Assembly (NCBI GenBank): GCA_036172665.1
Contig: CM069872.1
Span: 54,050,101 to 54,114,100, forward strand
Length of the DNA stretch: 64,000 nt
Source of the DNA: Prosopocoilus inquinatus
Taxonomy: Eukaryota; Arthropoda; Insecta; Coleoptera; Lucanidae
Reading direction: 5' to 3'
Made by a program: the position numbers and the translations under genes. This document shows, in pieces, positions 35,919 through 48,841 of the stretch (its first letter is position 1; each line of letters begins with the position of its first letter). The notes beneath the pieces were generated by a model. That model was not told the origin of the DNA. It saw nothing but the letters and a program-made list of their open reading frames with translations, and made no database searches.

Positions 35919-35981
35919 CTTCGTGCGCCGCGACACCGACGCGTCGTCGTCGTCGTCAAACACGCCGCAGTCGTCACCCAC
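35919..35981 (-). CDS. Candidate exon B, 63 nt (unplaced)
   Basis: On the - strand, ACTGCATAG precedes GTGGGTGACG and CGCACGAAG is followed by GTAAAC. In phase 0 it encodes VGDDCGVFDDDDDASVSRRT K, with a run of five aspartates. It joins in frame to candidate exon A (49575-49615) but leaves phase 0, whereas the Met-Gly-Cys exon at 33975 requires one leftover base. It is therefore either the 5' part of an alternative transcript, a UTR exon of the stathmin-like gene, or part of an unrelated gene. Its polypyrimidine tract is weak. Confidence 0.4.
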
Positions 35982-38900
35982 CTATGCAGTTAAACCTGGC
36001 GGTCCGTTCAGTAGCAAAAGGGGCGCGAGGGTGGACTGGAGAATGCGGACGGTTTTCGTGTCCGTCCAGGTGGCGCGGAACCTGCGCACCTTTTTTGTTT
36101 ACATCGAGGGGTTAAATGCATTGTCGTTACAATTAGAGCGCGACAAATGGATTTTCGAAGAAACGCTTGCGTGTTAATTCCCCCCAGCCCCCTCACCGCC
36201 GCCCCCCAAACTACAAACCGTTGTCACAATTAAATCTTGCACAAAGCTTCCGGAATTACGGTTGTTAATAAAACCACACTCGATTCGCTAGTTCGCTCAG
36301 CATAAGGGAAAACAGCCCCAAAATCAAACTTTGCGAGCCAAACCAAATTGAATAGGGAAGGGTGGGGGGGGGGGGGGGGGGGGCAGGAAGTAAATTGGAA
36401 GCGCTAGAAAAGAATAATGCAATTTTGTCGAAAATTTGAATTTTTTGAAAAAAGGTCAATCCAATCCAACCCAACGCCAATCTGCGCAAACCCAAACTCA
36501 CCTAAAAATCGGAAAAATTAAAAGAAAAAGAAATAAATTAAAACAAAAAAATTAAAATTGATGTTTTTCGAAAAAAATTAAAATAAAAAAAAACAACCCA
36601 ACCGGAGCCAACCAGCCACGGAAAATTTGAATTTTTTTTTTTATTGTTCAAGGTCAACCCAACCCAATTGATGCTTACCTACGCAAGCCCAACTCGACAA
36701 AAAAATCAGAAAAAATTGAAAGAAATTTCCGGAAAATTTTAAATTAAAGAAAAATTCAAGGTCAACCCAACCCAAGCCAACTTATGAAAGGCCAACCGAC
36801 CGACGAGTAAAGTAACGAAGCAAAGGAATACATCAGATAAATTCGTAGAAAAAAAATCGGAAAAGAACGAAAACATAAAATTCACGAAGATTGTCGAAAA
36901 GTATTGAAAATTTGAATTAGATTTTCTTTTTTTTTTAATTGCTCAAGGTCAACCCCACTCAACATCTTTTTCTTTTTTATTCAATCGAAGTAGACCTAAG
37001 CGAACCCAACCCAACGAGAAATTTTAGAAATTAGGTAAGAAATTTTAAAAATTCGAAAAACTAGGGAAAAAGTGAAAGGAACAAAAAAACTGAAAAATTA
37101 AGGAAGCTAACAGAAAAATATCCAAAAATATTTTAAAAAATATAATACTTAGGGGAACAATTTTCAAGTCGGGAAAATTTGGGAAAAAATCTAAAAAAAT
37201 TAAAACAAGATAAAAAGAATTAAAGGAGCAAAAGAATGGAAAACAAAACGATCCAAAAGAAATTTCAAAAAATTCTAAAAATTAGAAAGGAAATTCTAAG
37301 AACAGAAAATACTTTAAAAAAAGTTAAAAATTCGGCAGAAAGAAGAAATCATTAGAGATAGGAATTACATATTGTGACGTTCGCTATGCTGTGATGTTCT
37401 ATGAAGAACACGCGCAAGTCAATTCCAAAGTCAGGACATTCCCCAGATTATACCGGAAAGATTGGCAATGAAATAGAGATTATCTTTCTTTATCTCATAA
37501 AAACATCGCTTGTTAATGATGACGTCAAAATATGTGATTCCCATCTCTTCTGATAAGGCAGTTGCAATCCCCATTGAATTTATGTATGTACCTCGAAAAT
37601 TATCTATTTTGCCTTTATTTCATCGTAAAAACATCACTTGTTAATGGTGACGTTAAAATATGTGATTCCCAGCTCTAGTAATCACTGTCAGTTGTACCTA
37701 ACACAAAATTCAAAATCGACTTCAGTTTAGTTAGGCATTAATTATTTTAAAATTACTTTGAGTGCGTTGCAAATTATTATGTCATGTTAATATTTCTGAA
37801 AGAAAAATAAATGCTATTTACTACCATGCGCCCCCATAAAAACGAAAATCAAATTGTAATTAATAAAGTAAAGCGAATATTAGTTGATTCTGCAACCCCA
37901 TATACATCGGCGTTGTCAATCAAACTAACCTACAATATCAAAAGTAAAAAGAAAAATATTTAGAGCGAATTAAAAGCATGATCGTATCGAAATCGCCTAA
38001 GTTATTAAATTTTTCTAGCGCAGGAACTTCGTCCTTAAGCTATTATTGGTATTAACAACAGAATCGAAACCGTCCAAGTTATTAATTAATTTAATTAATT
38101 AATCTAAACTTTATGTTGGGGTTAACAAAGCAAGCTTCCGTTGCTTATGCAACTTCATCTACTCCCCGGTGTCACCGGTCAACCTAACACGCAGGCGCAA
38201 ATTTTAATTAATACTCCTACACAGTTTAATCATTTCGGGCATTGTTGAGGAGACAAGACACAAAACAAATAATTTGAGGACGTCGTTTGGAAGGAGGCAA
38301 AAATTGATTTCATGTCGAAGCGAAAAAAAAGAAAAGGAAGGAAACTTGGCCGATGTAAGTGCGTCTTGGTGGTGCGTCGCCCCAAGCAACAGATGGCGCG
38401 ACTGGCTTCGCAACTTCCCGGACGCGCTTTTTATACTCTCGCATAAAACATCGCCTAATTACGCAACGTATTTTCAAATCGACCGCAATTATTATAATTG
38501 GGCGAAATCGCTTCGCGTAGGCCCACAAATTCGTGAATCTCGGGGCCGTATTTGTCTATGCCAATTACGGCTAATAGTTGTGGGAATTATGGCCGGCCGC
38601 CTACACTTCCACTTTTATTATTATTATAGTTGTTGTTAACAGGTTTTTTTTTCTTCATATCTTTTTAGTTTATTCACTTGGTCATTCGATTTTGCAATAA
38701 AATATTCGATGCATTCAAGTTCTTCGATGAACACCAAATGAACTGGGCCCAGCTTGCCAATGAAACTATACACATAGATCACAGAATTAATCATCAAATT
38801 GGGGGATTGGGGGGAGAAAAGTAAATCCAAAAAAAAAAAAACAAAAAAAATGGTTTAATTTTGAAATAAGTTTCTATGAGGTCTCCTCCTCTTCTTAGCA

Positions 38901-39600
38901 GCGGGATTCCGTTTCGCTCGTGTCCCGCAGATTCCCGTTATTAATTGCACAGAGCCGGAGCCGTCCATATGCCTGACATACCAGCGCCGGACGAGAAAGT
39001 GCGAAAACTAGTATGGCGTGATATATGCGTCCGCGGCCGCATATTTGTAATAGTTACTTCCTCCAGAGCGGCCGTGTCGCCGGCGCGCAGAAATAACATA
39101 TTTGCCACTTTGAACTTGCGGTATTAATCGGCCCCTATTTCAGACGCGCGCCAGTGGATTAGAAAATTTATGGGCGACGAGGCGATGCCTTACATGAATT
39201 GCTCAGATTGCTCGGGCGCTCTTGCGAATTAGAGGACAACATTCTTTTCGCGATTTCGCCGGCGGTACTTAACGCTGAAATGCAGGACGCGCACTTGCGG
39301 GGATGTACCGGACAAACGGCAACATCGAGTTCGCGACAATAAATAGAAAAGCACAGGAAAAGTTGTAAAAATTCGCTCCTCTTTTATCAAACACACAGTA
39401 ATATTCAAAATCGTTTCAGAGCCCCTCTCCCCCTCCCGTAAATCAACAGAAGTAAATACTATAAGCGCCCTCTAGTAAGCAACCACGGTACTGAGGACTT
39501 TACTCTTTGATTTTCGATTTTTCCACATTATGTTTTTAACAACTGCGTCACACATATCTACACAGAATACCAGAAAAGTGACACTTGCATCTGAAAGAAA
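35982..39600. other. Presumed intron / intergenic, repeats only
   Basis: Contains a poly-G run of about 20 bases at 36364-36383, the TCAAGGTCA repeats, the second TIR element copy, and a GC-richer island at 38880-39330. No supported exon was found on either strand. Confidence 0.4.
37353..37679. mobile_element. TIR element (MITE-like), copy 2 with internal duplication
   Basis: It starts TAGAGATAGGAATTACATAT and has two successive right ends, near 37520-37548 (GATGACGTCAAAATATGTGA) and 37648-37679 (GGTGACGTTAAAATATGTGA...GCTCTA). The internal AAAACATC-CTTGTTAATG block is therefore present twice. Similarity to copy 1 spans nearly the full length. Confidence 0.7.
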
Positions 39601-42065
39601 AGAAAATAAATTAACCATTCAACGCCATCTATCGGGCACTAAACAATTTAGGATTTCAGGTCAAAGTTCTTGTTTTTAATTTAGAGACTTATCTGTTTGC
39701 CAAGTTCGAGTTACGATTAAGTGTGTGACTTGCAAACGCCATCTCCCGCCTTGAAATTAAACTACATACTTCGCGTACAGACGTCCGCCTTCGCCGGTCT
39801 AACTCTAGTTACAACGACTTCAAATTTTTTAGCTACTGCTGGTAAAGTTGAAACAATTTCATACTTTGATTTAATGGTCACATCAATTTCGCGATCCCTT
39901 CGGATAGCGCCATCTAGGGAGGAGAAGTATCGAAAGCGATCTCTATTAAACAACTGCAGCACTAAACATTACTCTTCGACTTTCGACCTTAGCAAACCGT
40001 TTCCTTTTTAACCGTGTTAGCTAACTAGAAGCAAGCATTAGCATTTCACAACAAAAAAAAAAGAAATCTAGAGTTCAATCTTTGAGCGCCATCTATCGAA
40101 TAGCGGTTTTTTTTTTCTCTAAAAAAAAAGGGAAAACTTATCTGCTCGCTGTTGACTTTACAAAACGCAACGTAATTTTTTGTTTCTTGTGGAGAGGGAG
40201 AAGAAAAGTGTGCCTTCGTTTTGAAACCGCCATCTTTCGCCCACAGGCGAAATTATTTCAATTATGTATTCTAATTGTAGCCACAGTGAAGGATCAAATA
40301 TTTGAAGAATTTCTGCGTATTTCTAAGTAGTTACACGCAGAATCAAGAAAGCTATAAAACCGGCAGAAAAAAAATAATCTTTGCGCGCGCGCCATCTACC
40401 AGATCAACAGCGAGAAAGGTTAAACTTATTTGTTCGCTATTAACGACGTTATCACAGACTTCCGAAACGAAACATAAACTTTGGAAACGAAACGAGAGCT
40501 TTTTTTTTAATCGAGCGAGGACGATTGCGCGTTCATATTGGCAGCGCCATCTTTCGCCTGCAAACAAAATTGCCTCACCTTCAAACGGTTTTGATCGAAC
40601 TCTAAGGTCACAATGAGTTCGAAACATTTTTATTACCACTGCGAATTACGCAGCTACGGAAGAATTAACAGAAAGTTGGAAAGATGACGCTTTCATTTGA
40701 CGAAAAAGAAAAAAACAAAACTTTACGCGTCATCTACCGAAGATACGTCAACGTCAAAATTCATCCGCTTCCTGGTGACGTCGTAATTACAAACTTGACG
40801 AAACGAAACTTCTTTTTTTTTGTCCAATGCGCGTCCGTTTTAAAAGCGCCAACTCTTGGGCCTTGCAGACGACATATTTTTTTCTCTTTTGGAATTCATG
40901 CTGATAGTTCCGCTGCCGATTCATAGATGGTGGCTTTTAAAACTGAAACGATTTACATTAAAGAAGGAAACAATTTCCTGGTTTCATTCGCAAATAATTT
41001 TGATTCTGGCGACGATGAATGAATATTTTCTTTCTTGTCAAATTCATCCGGATAGTTCGATTGTCCACTCACAGATGGTGCGCGGATTTAATTTAAAAAA
41101 ATGGTTCATTCATAATTATTAGTTTTGTTTTTGACCGCGATGAATGAATTTTTTTCCCGATCGAATTCACCGGGATAGTTGCGTTTTTTCTTCCTATTGA
41201 ATTCATTCGTATAGTTCCGTTGTCCATTCACAGATGGGGCTCGTGAAACTGAAACGGATTCAACTAAAAAGACAACTGCGAGAATGCGCTTTTAAAGTGG
41301 AACTCGTCAGTGTAGCTTCATTATTCACTTAAAGGCGGCGTTTTAAATCTGAAGCCGATTCTGCAAAAAGATTTGCTTCTCTTTGGAGACGGAGTTGGAG
41401 ATTTCAAGACCACTTTAGTGAATAAAATTAGGTCAAAATAAACTAGTTGCAACTCAGTTTCGATTGTGGTGGCCTTCCCGAGTATCCCCTGGACAGCAGT
41501 TTCGGTCCTGTTTGGGACTCTTCAGCAAGTGAACTCCGCCGCAATCAAACTGACCTGTCCAGGTCAAACTGATTTGTCCGGGATGTCCCGAAATCTTCTG
41601 AATACAAGGTTAGGTCAAAAAACGACAGCGCGATATAAACTGTATTAAAATAGTTCCACTTGTTTTGCAGGCTCGGTTGGTGTGTGAGAAGTTTTAAGCG
41701 CCATCTGTGCGACGCCATTTTTTTTGTCTGAAGTGCGACGATTTCGATCATAATAAAGGAGAAGTAGGTGCTTTCTTTCGCTCACAAAATCGTGACCCAA
41801 ACGTGTTTGATTGAAAAACAGACACACTTTTCTTCGAATCTCTCTGTTTTTAAAACTTGTTTGGATTGAATTATGGTTATTTACAAATGAATTGTCAATC
41901 GAAAATTCAAGTTAGATGTTTTCTCGCAACAACTACGAAATTCAGGTGCAAACTATTCGAAACACGATTCAAACTTTTAAGCGAAAGAAAGCCGTTTATG
42001 CCGCAAGTAGCAGTTTTTTTTGCCGCGCATTTCGAAAAAATGGTGTTGAAGCGCCATTTGTTTTC
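39600..42065 (+). repeat. Quasi-periodic GCGCCATCT cluster, ~155-bp spacing
   Basis: The motif RMCGCCATCT and close variants occur at 39621, 39734, 39906, 40085, 40227, 40389, 40544, 40726 (GCGTCATCT), about 40846 (GCGCCAACT), 41701 and 42049 (GCGCCATTT). It also appears in reverse orientation as AGATGG at about 40925, 41076 and 41232. Most spacings are 113-182 bp. Shared flanks (a GAAACG phrase, AACTTAT-TGTTCGCT) show that this is an old, strongly diverged tandem array of about 155-160 bp. No gene is supported across it. Confidence 0.7.
41766..41993. mobile_element. MITE-like element, copy 1
   Basis: It starts AGGTGCTTTCTTTCGCT and ends AGCGAAAGAAAG, and is over 85 percent similar by eye to 54973-55201, sharing for example TTGGATTGAATTATGGTTAT and AACTACGAAATTCAGGT. 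The termini are inverted repeats of about 15-18 bp. It sits between two diverged copies of a GCGCCAT-containing block (41690 and 42045), as if inserted into the array. Confidence 0.75.
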
Positions 42066-45000
42066 CATCTGAAATTCGACGAATTCGATCGGAATAAAGA
42101 AGGGAAGAGAAGCAGGCTGCAGGAGTAGGATTTGTGCGGCGCATTTCGAAAAAAAAAAAAAAAAAGGTGTTGAAACTTGGTAATTGATTGTCACAGTTCT
42201 GAAAGCGGAAAATAATGCGACGAAACGCGCTGATGCGTGCAGAATACCGTCTCCATATTCGCAATGACGGCTTCATTTTAAGAGGCGCTTCTGTACGCGC
42301 CCTAAATGGAATCGGCCCCAAATGAGTTGAGGAAATCTGCTTGGTCATTTATGCACGCGTGTCAGACCAATTTTTTTTTTGTGTTGCGATCGTTGAATCG
42401 TTTTTTTTTTGCGATTGTGTGCAATATTGAACTCTGACCTGGTCGTCGACTTTGAACCCTTTGGCCGACGAGAAGGAGGAAGAGGAGGAGAAGGAAATTC
42501 TGCGGCCGCACAGAGACAGATGAACACGAGGATTGAAATTAACAGCTTGTCAAGAAAACCCGCGCATGCTTTCGTTTTATTAATTTACGCCGGTACGTTA
42601 CATAACTTATAGAAAAGCTTATCGCGGAGTACGCACGTGAAATGTTTCCTTGGTAATATCAGCCATCCATGTCCCTTAATTAATAACAACATACCGCACG
42701 AAATATTCCGTTGGAATGCGTCGTACGTTGGTGTTGTTGCATGGATGTGTGCCTTTTTCTTTCAGAAACGTTTCACTTAAGACCTAAAAGACCGTTGCGC
42801 AAAAAGCTGCTACTACACGTAACTTAAAGTGGATCGAGGTGAAGATTGAAGATTATCTTCGGAGGCGGGGTGCGGTGGGGAGGGGAAACACCGAAACAAA
42901 TAATTCCTCTCCTAGCCTTTTACCTCGTTCGTTCGTTTATGTGCAAGAAATTCGCATAAACAATAGGCTAACACCTGCGTAGCATTGAATTAGACGGGAA
43001 AATGCGTGAATTCCCTTTTAAAATCATGTTCTGTGGCGATAATTACCTCTGAACAGATGTCGTTTTTTATCGCGAAAGCGGCGAACTATTCCAAACATTT
43101 TAATTCGCCCTCCATTAAGATGCTTTACGACGACGACGACGCCGATTTCGCGGACTTGCGGGCGCAGCGCGTCGCGGATTTTTCGCATTTTTTCCAAAGG
43201 CGCACCCCGAAAACGATTCTATCGTTAATTGCACCGGGGGAATTTCATTTTCTTCGTTAAGTTCAACTCATCCCATTTAGACTCGGTCTTAAATGTCACT
43301 TGGACATCGATTGATCAACTTCATCTAACTATACAGGGTTCTAATTAACTACTGTTAAATTGTAAATAGTTGAAATATTTCGAACATAGGTATGATGGTG
43401 TGATGATGTTGATGATGTACGCTAGGCCAACGCGTGCAGAAATGTGGATGGAAGGTTCTTAGGATGCGACGAGCGCGCTCTCCGGTTTAGGAAGTGCCCT
43501 GCCGGAAGTTGCCCATATTTGAGGCCCGTTACCGCCCGTCCCCATCTTCACGGGCCGAGATTCGCTCGCCGATAAATACGGACGTACGCCGTTTCGTTAC
43601 TAATTAAAAGCTATTTTTCCTAAGGCCTTAAGTATTCAGCCTGCGACTGAATATTCATAATCACGATATTATTACCGTACGTGTTTCGGAACCGAATTGC
43701 CCGTTCGTCAGTTTATTGTCTGTTGCGAAATGAATTTTTTCCGTAGTGAATGTGACGAATCGTCGTTTGTTTACTTCCGGTGTCAGAAACGATGTTAAGA
43801 AAGAAAAAAAGAAAGACATTCGCGAAGTTTCAATTCCAACCAAAAGTTTTAATTCGCGACCTTGCCCGCCGCGTCTGACGGTTTATGTTGGCGAGACTTC
43901 GTTCGCTTTAAAAATAAGAATTGTTTCCGAATGTATGTACATACATACATAACGTGTTACATATTTGAATTTTTGGCAGCAATTCCGAAGGTTACTTGAA
44001 TTATAAAAATAAAGGAGGAAAAAATTCGACGCTCGCGAGCGCCAAGTGTTAATCGGCGGGCACGCTTTCCACTAAAAAGGCGACGTTCTTTTCTCTTCAA
44101 TTTTCATTGAATGATTAACATTAAGTAAACAGCAAAAGATTCAATCAAACAAATTCAAAAATACCTACTGGAGAATTTTTTATTATTCATTAGCAAACCT
44201 AATCTCGCTTAGCAAACGAACGACGAGCAGAAATTTCCAGCGACGCACATTCGGGGAGATCCCCTCTTATTTAATTTTATACTTTGACCAAATCTGCGCA
44301 CACATAAAAAATTTTTGGGATTAATTTTAATCTGCCTATTCGATGTTAAATAAGGATAAAGTTTTAGCTGAAAAATTGTTCATCCTTATCTAATTTGACG
44401 TTATTGTTCTCTTTTCCCTACTAAATGTTATCTAAAAGTGAGTGTTAACTCCAACAAGGATAAACTCATCTCTGTTCTATTACATACGTTTAAAGGGAAA
44501 ACATACTAACTCCATTTTTCGTATCTCCACGAACGGATGGACGCGAGGGAATACCGGAAAAGTGTTCCCTGGCGTACAAAAAGTGTTGGAATTAACTCCA
44601 GATTTTTATGTGTGTATGCACCAAACGAAGTCGGGTTTAGGTTATCGAAATGACGCCCCCCGGATTTTATTTTGCGTTACATTCTGAAACCACGCATCGT
44701 CCTAAAGTAAAAAGTGAATTTTTTTTTTTTTTTTTTAAGAAAGAATGAGGAGTTGAATCGTCAATAAGGAAGGAAATTGTTTTTGTGAATCGATGAATTC
44801 GGTTCCCACACGGAACGCCGAGACACCTTCCAGGTGAGCTCGCCTAAGTAAGCGAGTAACAGTACAGGTCCGGATTTTTTATCCCGCGCAAAAATCGTGT
44901 GAGCCGCGGTGAATTCGTTAAAAGTCGACTGCCGGCCGCATCGGCGAAGCCGATCACGTCCCGTTTATAAAGTTTAATTATTTCGATATTAATGCGAAAC

Positions 45001-47150
45001 GTCGGCGCGACGTTAATTTAATAAATTGACGGGGCCGCGGGATTTTTCGAAAAATTCCTCGTTTTTAATACCTATAGGTATCATTAATTCCCGTACGATA
45101 ATTGTTTAACGATGGGATGGATGAGGCGAGAGAAGAAGTAGAAGCCTCGAGAAGCAGGAGGATGATGACGACGACGAAGAGGAGTTTGGGGCGCTCCTTA
45201 ATTTGTCCAAAACGAAAAAAAAAAAAAAAAAAATTTAAGTATGTTTGCTCTCGGTTTTTATTGCTTTGCTCTTTTCGTATAATGCCGAATTCTGACGTAA
45301 AAAGTCGGAAAAAAATAATTGACCGAATGTGATTATGATTAATCTAGCAGGTGGTCGTTAACGAGCGTCTTCGTTTACATGTGTTAATGGACACGCGAAT
45401 GGTTTTAATTATGTGCAATTTCTGAATGCGGCGGCGCGAGGGCGCGGCGACATCTGTGATCATCACGGAGAGGATCTTTTAGGACTGCGCTAATTGAAAT
45501 TAGGTAAAATGTTTATTAAAGCCTTGTCCGGTGAATTCAAGATGTACACTTACATACATAAATTTATGTCTTATTATGGAGCGACGGAAAAAGCCGTCGC
45601 GCTGTGTTGCATCTGCATCGCCAAATATACAGGGTGGTCTGCAGTTAATGCGACTGCGATCAGAATCTTCCTCCTTATTTAATTAGTAGGGCCACGAAAT
45701 TTCGAGGAAAATCCGCCAGGTAACGAACGTGCGTCGCGTCGCGCGTCATTGTTGCCAACTCGCGCGCTGCAAACAGGAAGCGCGCTGAATGATGATTTAT
45801 CGGCGTCGCGCGAACGCCAGATATCCAACGTTATTAATTTTAATGGCAATATTCGATGAATCAGTGATTTAAAAGGTGCGCTTACCGGCATGCTAACAGT
45901 CCGTTAGCGGCGTTTAGCATTCATTAGGCGCGCACATGAGCCATCGGCGAGCTCTCGCCGCTAATCACCAGAACGCTGAGCGCCTCAAAATGACGCTTTT
46001 TAATCGGTGACACAATTGCGCGCATTTTATCGCATGCCATTACCGGTTGCAAATTATTTCGCGGAACGCGCTCATATCTCGCTTTTCTCGGAGGGAAATC
46101 GCCGAGCTGACGCAGGCACGCACGCACGCGAACCGAAACGTGACGCAACAGCACAATGCGAGGAAAACCGACCGGAAAATTCTCCACTCGCAACAAAAAA
46201 AACTACCACAAATTATCCAAATTTCTCAAAACCAAATAAAAAAATTAGGCGCAACCAGGGTTTTAAACTGATCCCCATTTCTCATTTCTCCCTCATTTCA
46301 TGCAAGCAGTTTATCGCGTTGGGCAATACGAGAATTTTGTGTATGCAACCCAACTTACACCTGTGTTAAATAAGTTGCCTACACATAGCTTCTCTGTAAG
46401 TTGGGGGGTGGTTGGTTGATTGTGAGAAGTTTAAACGGCGAATAACTATTTAACAAATAAAAAGAATGTGTCACCGGAGCAAAGATGGCGCACGGCGGAC
46501 GGACGTGTCTTGTCCTAACGACGTTTGTTTGCCTCGTACGCGTTAATATTACTCCTTCCGTCACGTTTTAAAATAATGTCCGTTCCAAATTAAACGCGCG
46601 CATATTCTCGGATTAGATGTTTACATCCTTGCACATAAGCGCGCTTTTTAGGCTTCTATTTCGGTTCATTCTAATTGCTATTTTGAGGCCGCGAACTGAA
46701 CGCACACGTTAAAAAAAAGCCGGCGGCGGCGGCCGGCGATGTATAATTGACGACGTTATTAATGAAACGATTACTTTTCGTCTTCATTACGCCGCACGAC
46801 GAATTGGAAACGCATTATGTATGTATACGACGGTACGGCGGTATAATTTTCTTTTTTTTTGCTTTTTTCGGTTAATTATGATCGAAACCGCTCGCTCTTA
46901 ATGATCATTACTGGAATTTTTCTCCGATAAGATTAGTTACGGCTGCTCCAACCAATACAAATATTTGCGGTCGCCAAACAAATAACACTCACGGTACCAC
47001 CTTGAAATCTTTTTTTTTTCTTCGTTCTTTAGGTGTTATTTATACAAAGCGTAGGTGTTTGAAGATGTACTTAAATTCGAGTGTTGACGACGCCGTTAAT
47101 GTGGCGTAAATTAACGCGACAATAAAAGCGCGCGAGAGAGGAAGAAAAAA
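42066..47150. other. Intergenic or intronic DNA, no gene seen
   Basis: AT-rich with several GC-richer islands (43430-43580, 44790-45010, 45700-46110). The frame at 43006-43260 contains an acidic segment (YDDDDADFADLRA) in a GC-rich patch but no splice sites or family match, so I do not call it. A single ACAGGGTG copy is at about 45629 and an ACAGGGTTC copy at about 43334. Confidence 0.4.
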
Positions 47151-48111
47151 GAGAGCCCGAAATGATTTCCGTTTCTTGCAACAGATGGCGGCATTTCGCC
47201 AGCAGCAGAATTCGTTTTCCTACTTTTGGAGAATTGGCAGTGTCGTCAACTTAGGGAAAAACTCGTTAAATCCAGCGATGATTTCAAACAAATGGGAAAA
47301 AAAGGCAAAATTACAACAAAAAAATCATTAAAATGCACGGAATTTTTCAACTTCCTTAAAAAGATAGAAAAAGATCACAAACAATCAGGAATAAAAACAT
47401 TTTTAACGTAACGCGACGAAGTGGAAAAACTAAAATTTCCAAAAAAAATTTAATCATTTAATTTCTGATAAAAAAAAAATTGCAACAAAAACGTTTTTAA
47501 CAATCAAATAGAAACCCACTACAAATGAAAAAAAAAAAGACGTACGATCGTACGTCGAAGAAGAAGAGAACCCCAAAACGAATTGCAGACATAAAATTAA
47601 AAAAGATATCAATAACGAACTTTTAAGGCTAATGGTAAATAATAATAATAATAATAAAGTTTATTTGATCATTACAAGCGAGAACACAAAAATTCTAAGA
47701 CTAAAATAAATAAAATACATCGAAATTCACAAAACTGAAAACAGAAAGCAGGAGAAAACAAATGACGTCTATAATTATTTGCGAAGGAGAAAGAAATTTT
47801 CGATTAATTAATTCCAGAACAAAAAGGAAACAAGTGACGATCCTAACTTTTACGAAAAGAAAAGAAAAATAATTTCAGGAGAAAAAAAAAACAAAAAAGA
47901 AAAGAAAAACAAATTATTTATTTCAAACTACTGCGAGACGTTCTTCTTTCAAACAACAACTGCGAAAAAATCGGAGAGTGACAGTAATATTTGAAGAAGA
48001 TTGAAACAAATGACGATCGCAATAACAAATTCAAAAAAGGAACGGAAATATTTGAGGGCGATTATCAAACTTAAAAACAATAATTCTTAGACAAGTGACG
48101 ATCGCAGCGGG
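47151..48111. other. A-rich intergenic or intronic DNA
   Basis: Nothing codes here. The motif TGACGATC recurs at about 47836, 48011 and 48096, and an (AAT)n run lies at 47639-47657. Confidence 0.4.
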
Positions 48112-48265
48112 GTTTTGATTGGATTGTTCAAAATTTCTTTGCAATTTTATTTTTCGACTGTAATCAATGCGATCGTCAGTTGTTTCCAGGATTAACAATT
48201 GACGATCGTATTGATATAGTTGCAAAATAAAATTACAAAAAAATTTTGAACAACCTAACCAAAAC
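48112..48265. repeat. 154-bp near-palindrome (foldback element)
   Basis: Left arm 48112-48184 (starting GTTTTGATTGGATTGTTCAA) and right arm 48194-48265 are reverse complements at about 80-85 percent of positions, separated by only about 9 bases. Both arms carry CGATCGTC near the centre. The structure would fold into a hairpin of about 72 bp. It has the form of a MITE or a decayed palindrome. Confidence 0.8.
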
Positions 48266-48716
48266 GCCACTATCTTTCTATATTTAACAACAATTTTTAA
48301 TTTCAGTTTATTTTTCTTATATTTTTATTATTTTCAAACGCCATCGTAAGGTAAGGACTTCGAAAAATTTGATGAGTTAGCAACACTGCTTCTGATTGCT
48401 GCAAATTACATCAAAGTAAGCAAGTTAGGTTTTTTTAATATTTCTCTTTCATTTGTTTCGGCACTTAATATTTTTTTTTTTAACTTTAACTTCCTATTTA
48501 AATTTCCCTGATTAACTTGGGGAATTCTAGGAAAATGCCGTAGACCGAAAAAGAAATTTTTGGCCGAGTTGGTTGGCACCACTGAGAAATGGGTGTTTGG
48601 GGACTGTTGATCACGTGATCACTGAAAACCAATGGAAACAATCCCCAAATTTCGATCTTTCAAGCAGGAAAAGTAGCTTAAAATTAGGAACGTCGACTTT
48701 AAACTTTGACTTTAAT

Positions 48717-48841
48717 GGCCCGTTTTCATAATCAGACTTTAAGGAAGCTTTAATTTAAAGTCACTTTAAAAATAGGGAAATAAATGTATTTTTTTAGATT
48801 AAAGTAACTTTAAATTTAAAGTCTTATTATGAAATCGGCCC
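48717..48841. mobile_element. MITE-like element, GGCCC...ACTTTAA family, copy 1
   Basis: It starts GGCCCGTTTTCATAATCAGA and ends TTATTATGAAATCGGCCC, terminal inverted repeats of about 24 bp. The interior contains TTAAAGT and ACTTTAA blocks. A sister copy is at 63289-63428. TAA follows it, compatible with a 3-bp TWA target site of PIF/Harbinger-type elements. Confidence 0.75.

Larger units (their letters stand above)
34688..36990 (+). repeat. Dispersed repeat carrying TCAAGGTCA
   Basis: The phrase TTCAAGGTCAACCCAACCCA or a variant recurs at 34687, 36647, 36755 and 36942, with a decayed copy (AAAGGTCAATCCAATCCA) near 36454. In most copies it is followed by ACCTAAGCGAACCCAACC or a related string. 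TCAAGGTCA is exactly the extended half-site bound by FTZ-F1/ERR-type nuclear receptors, but the copies are clearly repeats, so function is unproven. Confidence 0.6.

Noticed and set aside
43006..43260. Acidic frame YDDDDADFADLRA
   Set aside because: It sits in a local GC-rich patch without splice signals, family match or neighbours in the same frame.
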